A stretch of 64,000 bases of DNA from Exobacillus caeni (GTDB taxonomy: Bacteria > Bacillota > Bacilli > Bacillales > Guptibacillaceae): assembly GCF_005747095.1 (NCBI RefSeq), contig NZ_SWLG01000012.1:1-64000 (forward strand), in the 5' to 3' direction. The stretch's first letter is position 1. The number at the start of each line of letters is the position of its first letter. The translations under genes were made by a program, and so were the position numbers. The notes under the pieces were generated by a model. The model saw only the letters and a program-made list of their open reading frames with translations, ran no database searches and was not told the DNA's origin. Shown here one piece after another: positions 17,039 to 25,542 of the stretch.

Positions 17039-17566
17039 ATGTTTAGCAATTTTAATTTTGACTTAATTTATCGTGAACAAAATGAACTGACTCCTTTAGT
17101 AGTGATGATGTGTGGGGTGGCTGGTTCTGGGAAAACAACATTCTCACAACAATTAGAAAAAGAAGGCTTTGTACGTCTTTCTATTGATGAAGAAATATGG
17201 GCAACTAACGGCCGTTATGGAATTGACTTCCCGATTGAAAAAATGGAAGAATACAAGAAGGATGCTGAAAGAAAATTACGGAATCGTTTAATAAAATTGA
17301 TTCACGATAAACAACATGTAGTAATCGACTTCAGTTTTTGGGATCGTGTAAGAAGGAATCAGTATAAAAAACTTATTGAGGATACTGGTGGTAAATGGAA
17401 GCTTATTTATTTAAAAGTTCATCCAGACGATTTGCGTGAACGCCTCAAGATACGTAACAAACGCTTTGATGCAAATGCGTTCCCTATTTCAGAAGAAGTT
17501 TTAACTTCTTACCTTGATGGTTTTGAAATACCAAACGGTGAAGGAGAAATTGTAATTGAAAATTAG
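17039..17566 (+). CDS. P-loop nucleotide kinase-like ATPase
   Basis: A 175-residue AAA_33-type P-loop protein. Walker A is GVAGSGKTTFS at about residues 28-38, and VVIDFSFWDR near 100 provides a Walker-B-like Asp with the kinase-type 'D-F-S-F-W' context. The C-terminal R-x-K-x-R-N-K-R-F-D-A-N helix resembles the lid of small-molecule kinases or zeta-like phosphotransferases. The substrate is unknown; homologues are often annotated as ATP-binding protein or kinase and some give antibiotic tolerance. A very strong GGAGGGGGG precedes ATG 17039. A terminator follows. Confidence 0.75.
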   Translation: MFSNFNFDLIYREQNELTPLVVMMCGVAGSGKTTFSQQLEKEGFVRLSIDEEIWATNGRYGIDFPIEKMEEYKKDAERKLRNRLIKLIHDKQHVVIDFSFWDRVRRNQYKKLIEDTGGKWKLIYLKVHPDDLRERLKIRNKRFDANAFPISEEVLTSYLDGFEIPNGEGEIVIEN

Positions 17567-17614
17567 CCCTTTTCAAAAAAACGTAATTAAGGCTCACTTC
17601 TCAAACATACAGGG

Positions 17615-17645
17615 GCGTTTCTGCAAGATCTCAGGAGCGCTTTTT
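17615..17645 (+). terminator. Rho-independent terminator
   Basis: GCGTTTCTG pairs with CAGGAGCGC (all positions if G-U is allowed) around CAAGATCT, then TTTTT. A second copy of CAGAAACGCC at 17666-17675 is the exact complement of GGCGTTTCTG (17614-17623) and could compete with this stem. Confidence 0.7.
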
Positions 17646-17701
17646 CAATTGATTATCCCTATCCACAGAAACGCCACTTGCATAATTTCATGAATTAGTT
17701 T

Positions 17702-18130
17702 TTAATTGTTGGTTGTTTTCTCAACGTAATTTTTAAAATTATTTAAAATCGCCTGCCATCCCTGTTCCTGTTGCTCAATCGAATGGGTAGTTTCGGCATC
17801 AAAAGTTTCAGTGACCCCGGTTTGGTTGCCTAAATCTTTAAAAGTGATTTTAACTTTTCTTCCATCACTCATACTATAAGCAATAACCTCATGTGTTTTT
17901 ACTTCATCATAGATTCCGCTAAAATCGAAACCAGCACTGCCATCTTTGGCTTCCATTCTTGTTAAGAATTTCCCGCCTGTTCTTAAATCATTCTCAGCAA
18001 ACGGGGTGTGCCAGTCATCTGAAGCATTATTCCATTTTGTTATATAATCTGGCTCTGTCCAATACTTCCACACCTTTTCGATAGGCGCTCCAACCATTGT
18101 TTCTACAGTGATTTTCTTTAATCCCTGCAT
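17702..18130 (-). CDS. SRPBCC/AHSA1-domain protein
   Basis: A 142-residue single-domain protein of the START/Bet v1-like fold. The N-terminal strand-helix IEKVWKYWTEPDYITKWNNA and the C-terminal HSIEQQEQGWQAILNNFKNYVE are typical of the AHSA1 (Aha1 C-terminal-like) subgroup. These proteins bind hydrophobic ligands; no specific function is known for most bacterial members. AGGAGG lies upstream of the ATG. It is convergent with the P-loop gene. Confidence 0.85.
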   Translation of the reverse strand: MQGLKKITVETMVGAPIEKVWKYWTEPDYITKWNNASDDWHTPFAENDLRTGGKFLTRMEAKDGSAGFDFSGIYDEVKTHEVIAYSMSDGRKVKITFKDLGNQTGVTETFDAETTHSIEQQEQGWQAILNNFKNYVEKTTNN

Positions 18131-18390
18131 TTCATTTACCTCCTATCAAATTTTTGAATGATAAGTTCTTCAGAGGTGTCTTCTTATATTATAAGTGTTT
18201 TAAATGCGTTCTTCTATAATAAATAATCTGGAAAATGTTTTAGAGAATATTGTTATTGAACCCATGCTTTTAGAAAAATTTGTAAACCCTTCAACTTACT
18301 AATAAATTTAAGCTGAAAAAGAAAGTCTAATTATAGAGGTGTTATAGGTACTGCTCTGGAATGATACATAGCGATTTTGGGGGAAATATA

Positions 18391-19050
18391 ATGAAACGAA
18401 GAACGGTTATTCTTGCCACTGTATTAATATGTTTTTTATTAATATCACCATATCAGGTGCTTGGTAATGAAAAAGGGAATTTTAGAATATACGTTGATTT
18501 ATGGACAAATCAATTATTTGTAATCAAGAAAGAAAAGGTAATCCGAAAATTTAACATTGCCCCTGGGAATGAAAATTCTCCTACACCGATCGGAATCTTT
18601 GAAGTCACTGATAAATCAAAATCCTGGGGAGGTGGTTTTGGAACCCGTTGGCTCGGTTTAAACGTTCCCTGGGGGAAATTCGGCATTCACGGTACTAATA
18701 GGCCGGAATTAATCGGGCGGAACGTGAGTAGTGGATGTGTTAGAATGCGTAATAAAGATGTTGAACAGTTATATGAAATGGTTCCCGTTGGAACAAAAGT
18801 TGAAATAGCAGGTCCTATTCTAGGCGAAGGAAAAGGTGAACTAAAAAGCTTATCAGTGGGATCGAAAGGCAATCTCGTTCAACTGGTTCAACAACGATTA
18901 AAAGCGGCCGGATACTATCATGGTAACGCTGATGGTGTTTTTGGAAATGGAACAAAACAAGCTGTTAAGAAGTATCAAAAAGAAAATAATCTTCCCCAAA
19001 CCGGTTCCATAACATCAGTCGAATACAGAGAGTTGGGTTTATTGGAGTAA
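18391..19050 (+). CDS. L,D-transpeptidase with C-terminal peptidoglycan-binding domain
   Basis: A 219-residue exported enzyme that makes 3-3 cross-links or modifies peptidoglycan. There is a signal peptide (KRR then a hydrophobic core to about residue 25), then a YkuD catalytic domain with IHGTNRP and the active-site SSGCVRM (Cys and Arg visible). A PG_binding_1 repeat (VQQRLKAAGYYHGNADGVFG) occupies about 165-219. ATG 18391, preceded by GGGGGAAA, is preferred to the in-frame ATG at 18361. Usual YkuD proteins carry LysM instead; here the wall-binding module is C-terminal. No operon partner. Confidence 0.9.
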   Translation: MKRRTVILATVLICFLLISPYQVLGNEKGNFRIYVDLWTNQLFVIKKEKVIRKFNIAPGNENSPTPIGIFEVTDKSKSWGGGFGTRWLGLNVPWGKFGIHGTNRPELIGRNVSSGCVRMRNKDVEQLYEMVPVGTKVEIAGPILGEGKGELKSLSVGSKGNLVQLVQQRLKAAGYYHGNADGVFGNGTKQAVKKYQKENNLPQTGSITSVEYRELGLLE

Positions 19051-19281
19051 AGTTGAACAATCAATAGCAAAGCTTTAGCAAGTAGAAAAGTTCTTAAATC
19101 TTTTTATGATTGGGAAAGGTAGACCATCCTTAATCCATATGCATATCCTTCCGCCGTTATAAATATGTACATATTGCATTCATCACAAAAAAGTTAACTA
19201 TGATGACTACTGTTTGAGCTGATCGATATTATTAAATTTTGATAATTAGAAATCCTGCTGCAAAACGACCTGGTGTGTAAG

Positions 19282-19309
19282 TATAAAAGAAGCCGAGGTT
19301 CCCCCCGGC
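19282..19309 (-). terminator. terminator of the YjcZ-type gene
   Basis: On the minus strand GCCGGGG pairs with CCTCGGC (one G-U) around a GGAA tetraloop, followed by TTCTTTT. It begins seven bases after the stop codon. Confidence 0.75.
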
Positions 19310-19315
19310 ATGTGA

Positions 19316-19426
19316 TTAGTAAACGTAAGAAGCTCCAATAATAATCAAAAGAATAAACAGCACAACAATCAAAGCGAAACCACCGCCGTAGCCAAAACCA
19401 CCGCCGTAACCGCCACCGTAGCCCAT
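19316..19426 (-). CDS. YjcZ-family small sporulation protein
   Basis: A 36-residue peptide: a Gly/Tyr-rich head ([16 protein letters not shown]) followed by a single hydrophobic helix ([15 protein letters not shown]) and ASYVY. This layout is the hallmark of the YjcZ/sporulation-associated tiny membrane proteins of Bacillaceae. AAAGGAGATGAG lies just upstream of the ATG and a terminator follows directly. The flanks 19051-19281 and 19427-19712 show no other gene. Expression late in sporulation is inferred from the family. Confidence 0.8.
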   Translation of the reverse strand: MGYGGGYGGGFGYGGGFALIVVLFILLIIIGASYVY

Positions 19427-19712
19427 AAACTCATCTCCTTTCATGTGTTTGTTATAGGTTATGAAATTTTCAACAATAAAGATTGGACGAGAGCTGAGGC
19501 CAGGGAAGAAAATGTGCGGACATCCAAAAGAAAACGACCACCAAAAAGGTAGTCGTTGACCAGGAGATAAATCTCATTGGTTTGTTGCTAGGGTTGATAC
19601 ATTCTATGAGCGCCTTCTGTTTATTGGAAAGGCTAATGATGCAGTAAGTTAGCACAAAATGGAGAGGGCTTCTCGGTTAAAGTGTAAAGTAAAGCTTTTA
19701 TGAGGTGATCTC

Positions 19713-20054
19713 TTGAAAAGATGTTTCACTGTTTTATTAGTTATAGTTATTTTAACTACTAGTTTGATCAGTTGTTCTAATGAATCATTCGATCATAAAG
19801 GAAAGACAGGAAGCGGTGATACGCTTAGTGATCAAATTGCCGAAGAAAAAGGGATTTTATCTAAGGATGATGCTGAAGCTCTTGTCTATAACCAGCTTAA
19901 TGATGAAGAAAAACAGAATTGTACAATAGATTTTTATAAAGAAGAGGGAACAAAATATTTTATAAGAGTGTATGAAACCGTAAATGGTAATGAAAAGGTT
20001 AAAAAGAAATATACAGTTGACTTTCATACAGAAGAAATACAGCAGATACAGTAA
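19713..20054 (+). CDS. small lipoprotein, unknown function
   Basis: A 113-residue lipoprotein. The signal ends in the lipobox L-I-S-C (Cys21). The mature part has a short polar linker, then a compact domain (SKDDAEALVYNQLNDEEKQ ... YFIRVYETVNGNEKVKKKYTVDF) resembling a PepSY- or DUF-type alpha/beta fold. The start is TTG 19713 with GAGGTGA upstream. No family assignment can be made with confidence. Confidence 0.7.
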   Translation: MKRCFTVLLVIVILTTSLISCSNESFDHKGKTGSGDTLSDQIAEEKGILSKDDAEALVYNQLNDEEKQNCTIDFYKEEGTKYFIRVYETVNGNEKVKKKYTVDFHTEEIQQIQ

Positions 20055-20193
20055 TCAACAAGAATAGCAAAAAAACGTTTCCGCATCCCCTTTCTTATGG
20101 AAGTGAATGGCTGTTTTAGTTAAAAGGATATTAAAATAGTCTGGTTAAAATGGTATACTTACCATCCATTAATAACAAAGGGGATGAAGAGGC

Positions 20194-20616
20194 ATGGAAA
20201 TAATTCGGCAATGGAAACAAAGCGAGAGCGATTTTATTAGAAAAAAGTTGATTGAATATAATATGGAACAACTCCCTGATGAACTTAAAACGCCAAATGA
20301 AAACATTAGTTTCGTTATAAAAGATGATGAAAGAAAAATTGTTGGTGGAATCACAGGGAATATGTTCTGGCACCACTTACATATTGATTTTTTATGGGTC
20401 GATCAGAATGCTAGAGGGGAAGGGTATGGTAGTGAACTATTAAAAAAAATGGAGGAATTCGCAATAGAAAAAGAGTGTAGATTAATCTATCTGGATACGT
20501 TCAGTTTCCAGGCCCCTGAATTCTACAAGAAAAATGGGTATGAGGTTTTTGGTATTCTTGAGGATCATCCAAAAGGATTTAATCAATACTTTTTACAAAA
20601 AAGGCTGAAAAGATAG
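20194..20616 (+). CDS. GNAT-family N-acetyltransferase
   Basis: A 140-residue single-domain acetyltransferase. The acetyl-CoA-binding motif A ([21 protein letters not shown]) is at about residues 68-88 and the motif B region ([13 protein letters not shown]) near 109-121. The substrate is unknown. AAGGGGATGAAG precedes ATG 20194. A terminator lies about 115 bases downstream. Confidence 0.88.
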   Translation: MEIIRQWKQSESDFIRKKLIEYNMEQLPDELKTPNENISFVIKDDERKIVGGITGNMFWHHLHIDFLWVDQNARGEGYGSELLKKMEEFAIEKECRLIYLDTFSFQAPEFYKKNGYEVFGILEDHPKGFNQYFLQKRLKR

Positions 20617-20731
20617 TTTTTAAAGTAATGGCTGCGATACTTTATAGTTGCCAACCTGCTTGATACATAGGATGGGGTCCTATCACTTGTAATGCTTAAT
20701 GCTCTGATTTAAATACCTGTGCTAATATCAA

Positions 20732-20768
20732 AGGAACTTCCGTAAGTAGGAAGTTCCTCATTTTTTAT
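20732..20768 (+). terminator. Rho-independent terminator
   Basis: AGGAACTTCC pairs with GGAAGTTCCT around GTAAGTA, followed by CATTTTTT. It lies between convergent genes. Confidence 0.8.
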
Positions 20769-20788
20769 GTCATCATAGATGCTTATTC

Positions 20789-21142
20789 TTATTCTAACTC
20801 CTGAAACAAGCCGACACGATTGCCATCAGGATCGTTGAAGGTACACCAGGCTGCAGGTACGTCTTCTCGAGTGTTGACTTCCTCAATCTCAATATCTAAC
20901 ACATTCATCAATCGTTCACGTTCGGAATGGATATCCTTGACACCAACCCGCAATGGACCATTGCCTTTAGTAGGCTCTCCTTTTGCTACCTGTAACCATG
21001 CTCCTTTTACAATCTCCCACTCAGCAAAATCCGCATGTGGAATGAAGTCAGGCCTCCGGTTAAACAGTTGTTCATACCATTTTTTTCCCTGATCATAATC
21101 TGCCACCCGAACCTGGAAAGTTACGCCTGTATGTGTTTGCAT
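20789..21142 (-). CDS. VOC-family (glyoxalase/bleomycin-resistance-like) protein
   Basis: A 117-residue vicinal-oxygen-chelate domain protein. Family features are the start strand TGVTFQVRVADYDQGKKWYEQLF and the end strand AAWCTFNDPDGNRVGLFQE, with N-D-P-D-G-N typical of VOC proteins. The substrate is unknown. It starts 16 bases after the AraC-type regulator stops, so the two form an operon in which the regulator comes first. Confidence 0.88.
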   Translation of the reverse strand: MQTHTGVTFQVRVADYDQGKKWYEQLFNRRPDFIPHADFAEWEIVKGAWLQVAKGEPTKGNGPLRVGVKDIHSERERLMNVLDIEIEEVNTREDVPAAWCTFNDPDGNRVGLFQELE

Positions 21143-21158
21143 TTTAATTCCTCCTTAT

Positions 21159-22037
21159 TTAACACTGGACACGTTCAATACTATCGAAGGGTTGAAGGCT
21201 TGTATTGTAAAAATCGGACATTTTTATGGAAGAAGGTTTTTTGCCTATCCGTTTCTTAAAATCTTTAATCAGATGTGATTGATCGTAATAATCTTCCATG
21301 ACAATACATTCAGGTGATTTATACAGCCAATCAGTCAATACAGTTTGAAAGCGAATAACTTGACTGAACTTTTTCGGACTTAAACCAATACGCTCTTCAA
21401 ACAGGCGGTTCATCCTTCTTTGACCTATGATTTCTAAGTTGCTGAGTTCTCCAACCGTAACAGTACCACGTCTAGATACAATTTGGTGAAGGATACTATT
21501 AAGAAGAAAATCTTGATGTGAAAAGTTTGTCCCCTTTAAGGACTGGGATAAAAGTTCATCGCAGGAATCTATCAAATCGCTTATCCCTTTAGCTCGTTGG
21601 AATTTTTCATGAAGCTTTTTCATAACGGAGGAGTTTAACTGATTTAAATCAACAGTTTTTCGTGCTGTGTCTTTTGCTCTTTCTCGGACAAAATAGCCAG
21701 AACTTCCAGGATAAAAGCGAATACCAAACGTCATTTTTCCCGGGTTGAATCGTTCAGTTGTTTTAAAATAATCCTCAAAAATCCCATAATACTTAATCGT
21801 ACTGGTCTGGTTTGTTTTGTCGTACTCAAAAACAATATCTGTACATCCGTCTGGAATGATTTCATATGTATATTCTGCAACTTGTCTTTCAAAAGGGGCT
21901 GCGCTCCAATAGCAACAAATGTATGGGCGCAAAAACGTAGCAGGTTGATATTCTTTATATTTTGTATATGGACTGGGCATGATGGTTGGACGATATAGGT
22001 CGAAACGTAAAATCTGAGACACCCTCTCACTAAGCAT
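21159..22037 (-). CDS. AraC-family transcriptional regulator
   Basis: A 292-residue regulator. The N-terminal half (YQPATFLRPYICCYWS; YEIIPDGCTDIVFEY) matches the DUF6597-type sensor of a common AraC subgroup. The C-terminal ~100 residues contain two helix-turn-helix units (VTVGELSNLEIIGQRRMNRLFEERIGLSPKKFSQVIRF and a second helix pair with YYDQSHLIKDFKKRIGKKPS). It probably controls itself and the VOC gene just downstream. The Shine-Dalgarno before ATG 22037 is weak; no better start is evident. Confidence 0.85.
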   Translation of the reverse strand: MLSERVSQILRFDLYRPTIMPSPYTKYKEYQPATFLRPYICCYWSAAPFERQVAEYTYEIIPDGCTDIVFEYDKTNQTSTIKYYGIFEDYFKTTERFNPGKMTFGIRFYPGSSGYFVRERAKDTARKTVDLNQLNSSVMKKLHEKFQRAKGISDLIDSCDELLSQSLKGTNFSHQDFLLNSILHQIVSRRGTVTVGELSNLEIIGQRRMNRLFEERIGLSPKKFSQVIRFQTVLTDWLYKSPECIVMEDYYDQSHLIKDFKKRIGKKPSSIKMSDFYNTSLQPFDSIERVQC

Positions 22038-22219
22038 TTCTCTAATAATATACTTTCAAGTAATGGCAGCGACTTTCCTTCTTCCCTATAGTGTTAAAGT
22101 TAGAAGACGTTAAGAGTTATGTAACTCGTTTTGTTTTCTAAGGTGTTCTTTCACAAACGGGTTGCAGATCATCTCATTGTCATGGAAGAAAGTGGAGGGA
22201 TTGTTAAATGGGAGGGTAT

Positions 22220-22248
22220 TTGTAAAAATTTAGAAAGTTTGTTATAGT
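22220..22248 (+). promoter_or_regulatory. putative sigma-A promoter for the serine hydrolase
   Basis: TTGTAA (22220-22225) and TATAGT (22243-22248) with a 17-base spacer. It lies about 155 bases before the serine hydrolase start. The gap 22038-22403 has no other gene. Confidence 0.5.
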
Positions 22249-22403
22249 CAAAAAGATTGAGTTGAAACGGGGGTTTTACTGATGATGATAATTGAACAAT
22301 AATATATAGGAATAATGCCAGACAAATCAATTTGTTCTAGCAAATTCCTATTTCTTAAACAAAACCAGTAACTGAATAATAAATAATTTTCGGAGGAATA
22401 GCT

Positions 22404-23438
22404 ATGAACAAAAAGTTGCAAGAGAAGATTTCGGATATTCAAAATAAGGTTAATTTTTCAGGCTCAGTATTCGTTGAAGAAAATGATAAAGTGATAGTCG
22501 AAAAAAGCTTTGGTTATGCAAATCGGTCTGATCAGCTGGAAAATAACCTGGGGACTCGCTTTGGGATAGCATCTGGATGCAAACTGTTTACTGCAATTGC
22601 TGTTTGCCAGCTCGTTGAAAAGGGGAAAATTTCTTTTGATTCGAAATTGGCTGATTGTCTTGATATTGAATTTAAACATTTCGATGATAAAGTGACTGTC
22701 CATCATCTACTGGCACATACTGCGGGAATCCCGGATTACTTTGATGAGGATGTAATGGATGACTTTGAGGAACTATGGGTTGCAAATCCTATGTATCATA
22801 TAAGAAAGTTAGAAGATTTCTTGCCATTGTTTCAAAATGAACCTATGAAAAACCAGGTAGGCGAAACGTTTCACTACAACAATGCTGGTTACATTTTATT
22901 AGGGTTAATCGTTGAACAAACAAGTGGACTTGAATTCTCTGACTATGTCCAGGCCCATATCTTCAATAAGGCTAATATGACGGACTCCGGGTATTTTTCA
23001 TTTGATATGCTACCGCCAAATACAGCATCAGGCTATATCGATAATCCTGACGGAACCTGGAAAACAAACATCTATTCATTACCTGTAAAAGGCGGTTCAG
23101 ATGGTGGTGCTTTTGTAACTGCTTATGATATGGCTAAGCTGTGGAGAGCACTTATGAATTATCAGCTTTTAAATGAAACGTACACAAATAAGCTTTTATC
23201 CATTCATTCACAAGTCAGTGAGAGTAGCTTTTATGGTTATGGTGTTTGGATAAAGAAAAACACAGAAAACAATATCCTGAAATATCATGTAATGGGTTAT
23301 GATCCAGGAGTCAGCTTTCATTCTGCTCACTATCCTGACTTATCGATAAATGTTGTTGTTTGTTCTAATAAGTCTGATGGGGCGTTTGATATCATGAGTG
23401 CTATTGAAGAAGAAGTGACAAAAATTCAAGCCTTATAA
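22404..23438 (+). CDS. serine hydrolase, class C beta-lactamase-like family
   Basis: A 344-residue penicillin-binding-protein-fold hydrolase. The catalytic S-x-x-K is Ser57-Gly-Cys-Lys60, the second motif is Tyr-Asn-Asn in FHYNNAGYILLG, and a possible third element is H-V-M-G near the C-terminus. No signal peptide is seen, so it is probably cytoplasmic, and an esterase/peptidase role is more likely than antibiotic hydrolysis. CGGAGGAA precedes ATG 22404. A terminator follows. Confidence 0.88.
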   Translation: MNKKLQEKISDIQNKVNFSGSVFVEENDKVIVEKSFGYANRSDQLENNLGTRFGIASGCKLFTAIAVCQLVEKGKISFDSKLADCLDIEFKHFDDKVTVHHLLAHTAGIPDYFDEDVMDDFEELWVANPMYHIRKLEDFLPLFQNEPMKNQVGETFHYNNAGYILLGLIVEQTSGLEFSDYVQAHIFNKANMTDSGYFSFDMLPPNTASGYIDNPDGTWKTNIYSLPVKGGSDGGAFVTAYDMAKLWRALMNYQLLNETYTNKLLSIHSQVSESSFYGYGVWIKKNTENNILKYHVMGYDPGVSFHSAHYPDLSINVVVCSNKSDGAFDIMSAIEEEVTKIQAL

Positions 23439-23450
23439 TAGAGGGAGTTT

Positions 23451-23484
23451 AGAAGAACCTTACTTTCTGGGTTCTTCTTTTTTA
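23451..23484 (+). terminator. Rho-independent terminator
   Basis: AGAAGAACC pairs with GGGTTCTTCT, followed by TTTTT. Confidence 0.85.
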
Positions 23485-23658
23485 AAGCAAGTAAAAGGTT
23501 ATGAATAGATGTACCTAAATTATTGTGTGAGTTTCCGCAACAGTTCTTTTCTTTTAATAATTAATTAATAAAGAATAAAGAATAAAGAAACATTGTAAAA
23601 GTATAGACGAAGAATTGAAAAAGAAAGATGAGAAAACTTTATGGGAGGAAAATAAATT

Positions 23659-24246
23659 ATGAGTACGGTTGTTTATATGGTGAGACACGGTGAGTCGCCA
23701 AAGGAAGGAAATGAAAGAACAAGAGGATTAACCGAAAAAGGCCATTTAGATGCTGAACGAGTAACAGACATATTGATAAATGAGGAAATTGATGCAGTTG
23801 TTTCAAGCCCATACATACGTTCAATTTCAACTGTCAAAAAGTTAGCGAAACAAATAGGGAAAGAAGTTTATGTATATGAAGATTTAAAAGAAAGGATATT
23901 TTCTCCTGAAGGCAATCGAGTAGCTGATAAGGAATTGGTTCCACTATTGGAGAAGTCATTTTTGGAATCAAATTTTGCTTTAGAGGGTGGAGAATCAAAT
24001 GCTGAGTGCCAAAAAAGGGCAATAAAAGTTTTTAAAGAACTATTAGATGTTTTTAGAGATAAAAAAATAGTGATAGGAACTCACGGGGCTATTATGACGT
24101 TGATGATGGGATATTTCGATAGGAAGTATGACCTGGATTTTTTATATAGCACATCCAAACCTGATATTTATAGAATGGAATTCAATGGACAGGAATTAGT
24201 GAATGTTCGAAGGTTATGGAGTGTAAATAATGGTGTTAGCCGATAA
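23659..24246 (+). CDS. histidine phosphatase family protein
   Basis: A 195-residue phosphoglycerate-mutase-like phosphatase. The catalytic RHG motif is MVRHGES at residues 7-13. VVSSPYIRS supplies the second conserved Arg and IGTHGAI the second catalytic His. The substrate is unknown. GGGAGGAA precedes ATG 23659. It is monocistronic. Confidence 0.88.
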   Translation: MSTVVYMVRHGESPKEGNERTRGLTEKGHLDAERVTDILINEEIDAVVSSPYIRSISTVKKLAKQIGKEVYVYEDLKERIFSPEGNRVADKELVPLLEKSFLESNFALEGGESNAECQKRAIKVFKELLDVFRDKKIVIGTHGAIMTLMMGYFDRKYDLDFLYSTSKPDIYRMEFNGQELVNVRRLWSVNNGVSR

Positions 24247-24300
24247 AATTTTTTATTAGAAACTTTTGAAGACGATCTGCCTTGTAGCTCTTCTAAAGTG

Positions 24301-24329
24301 TTGACTATCTAAATTAATCATGTTAATTT
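24301..24329 (+). promoter_or_regulatory. sigma-A promoter of the marR gene
   Basis: TTGACT (24301-24306) and TAATTT (24324-24329) with 17 bases between. The -10 box overlaps the 16-bp palindromic operator starting at 24326, which is ideal for autorepression. Confidence 0.65.
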
Positions 24330-24341
24330 GTATATGCAAAT
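24326..24341. promoter_or_regulatory. MarR operator copy 1
   Basis: ATTTGTATATGCAAAT, an imperfect palindrome overlapping the -10 region of the marR promoter. The reverse complement of this exact 16-mer occurs before each of the next two genes. Confidence 0.75.
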
Positions 24342-24360
24342 GAAGAAAAGGGATGATTAC

Positions 24361-24795
24361 ATGAATGAAGAAGAACAGGTATTAATTCATTGTCTTTACT
24401 TTACAGCAAGTCGGTTCGCTCGTAACATTACAAAATTAGCTGAAAAAACATTTGACTTTGGTGATGTTGCTCCTTCCTATCTTTACATGATAATGATTGT
24501 AAAGTTCCATCCTGGAATCACACAGAAGGAGTTATGCCACAAATTGTCTATTGCACCTTCCACAAGTACAAGATTTATTGATAAACTTGAAAAATTAAAA
24601 CTCGTCACTAAAAAAATGGATGGGAAACAGACTCGGATAACTTTAACGGATGATGGAGAAGAAGTTTACCAGCAATTCCGGATTTCTTTAAAAGAATTGT
24701 TTTCCAGTTATTCCAAAGTCCTTGGAAAGGAATTCAGTAAAGACCTGAGTAAAACGCTTCACGAAGCTAGCAATATGTTAGAAAGAGACTTGTAA
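24361..24795 (+). CDS. MarR-family transcriptional regulator
   Basis: A 144-residue winged-helix repressor. The helix-turn-helix/wing region reads TQKELCHKLSIAPSTSTRFIDKLEKLKLVTKKMDGKQTRITLTDDG. ATG 24361 is chosen over the open frame from 24328 because AAAGGGA precedes it and the earlier codons lie inside the operator. It heads a three-gene block in which every gene is preceded by the same 16-bp operator, so it most likely represses itself, the SDR and the quinone-reductase-like enzyme. A redox or electrophile signal is inferred from the targets. Confidence 0.85.
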   Translation: MNEEEQVLIHCLYFTASRFARNITKLAEKTFDFGDVAPSYLYMIMIVKFHPGITQKELCHKLSIAPSTSTRFIDKLEKLKLVTKKMDGKQTRITLTDDGEEVYQQFRISLKELFSSYSKVLGKEFSKDLSKTLHEASNMLERDL

Positions 24796-24810
24796 TTTTT
24801 TTACCCCTTC

Positions 24811-24826
24811 ATTTGCATATACAAAT
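24811..24826. promoter_or_regulatory. MarR operator copy 2
   Basis: ATTTGCATATACAAAT, the exact reverse complement of copy 1. It lies 18 bases before the SDR start codon. Confidence 0.75.
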
Positions 24827-24844
24827 ATATTAGGAGGATTAATT

Positions 24845-25492
24845 ATGTCAGATAAGATATTACTAATTGTTGGTGCTGGTCCTGGTATTAGCTTAAAAAC
24901 AGCAAGGAAATTCGGAAAAGAAGGTTTTAAAGTTGCCTTGATTTCCCGCAGTATGGAATCATTACAGAAATATGAAAACGAACTTGAAAATGATGGGATC
25001 GAAGCAAAGGGATTTCCAGGGGATGTCTCTTCAGTAGAATCCTTGAAAACAGCCATTGAAACGGTAATCAAAACTTATGGGAAAATTGATGTCCTTTTAT
25101 ACAATGCTGCTTCAGGAAAACCTGGCAAGCCAACAATATTAAGCGAAGATCAATTAGTAGAAGATTTTAAAGTCAGTGTAATTGGAGCTCTTACTAGCAT
25201 AAAAGAAGTGGTTCCTTATATGGAAAATGGAACAATTTTGTTAACAGGCGGTGGATTAGCACTTTACCCATATGCTGATTATTCTTCATTAGCGATTGGT
25301 AAAGCAGGTCTTCGCAATTTAGCATATAGCTTGCATCAAGAGCTTAGTCCAAAGGGGATTTATGTTGGTACATTAACGATCAAAGGTTTTGTGAAAGAAG
25401 GTACATACTTCTCATCGGAGAACATTGCTGAATCCTTCTATCACATGTATGAAAACCGAAAAGATGTAGAAGTTAGTTTTGAAGAAAAGTAA
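24845..25492 (+). CDS. atypical short-chain dehydrogenase/reductase
   Basis: A 215-residue Rossmann protein with nucleotide-binding GAGPGISLKTARKFG near the N-terminus and DVLLYNAAS replacing the usual NNAG strand. The helix normally holding Y-x-x-x-K reads YSSLAIGKAGLRNL. The lysine is kept, but the residue four before it is Leu, so the classical catalytic Tyr is missing or displaced. This subgroup is usually annotated SDR oxidoreductase of unknown substrate. AGGAGG precedes ATG 24845. It is probably under the neighbouring MarR repressor. Confidence 0.8.
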   Translation: MSDKILLIVGAGPGISLKTARKFGKEGFKVALISRSMESLQKYENELENDGIEAKGFPGDVSSVESLKTAIETVIKTYGKIDVLLYNAASGKPGKPTILSEDQLVEDFKVSVIGALTSIKEVVPYMENGTILLTGGGLALYPYADYSSLAIGKAGLRNLAYSLHQELSPKGIYVGTLTIKGFVKEGTYFSSENIAESFYHMYENRKDVEVSFEEK

Positions 25493-25509
25493 AAAAATTT
25501 TACAGCATC

Positions 25510-25525
25510 ATTTGCATATACAAAT
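25510..25525. promoter_or_regulatory. MarR operator copy 3
   Basis: ATTTGCATATACAAAT, identical to copy 2. It lies 17 bases before the NAD(P)H oxidoreductase start codon. Confidence 0.75.
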
Positions 25526-25542
25526 GTGAAAGGAGCTTAGTG

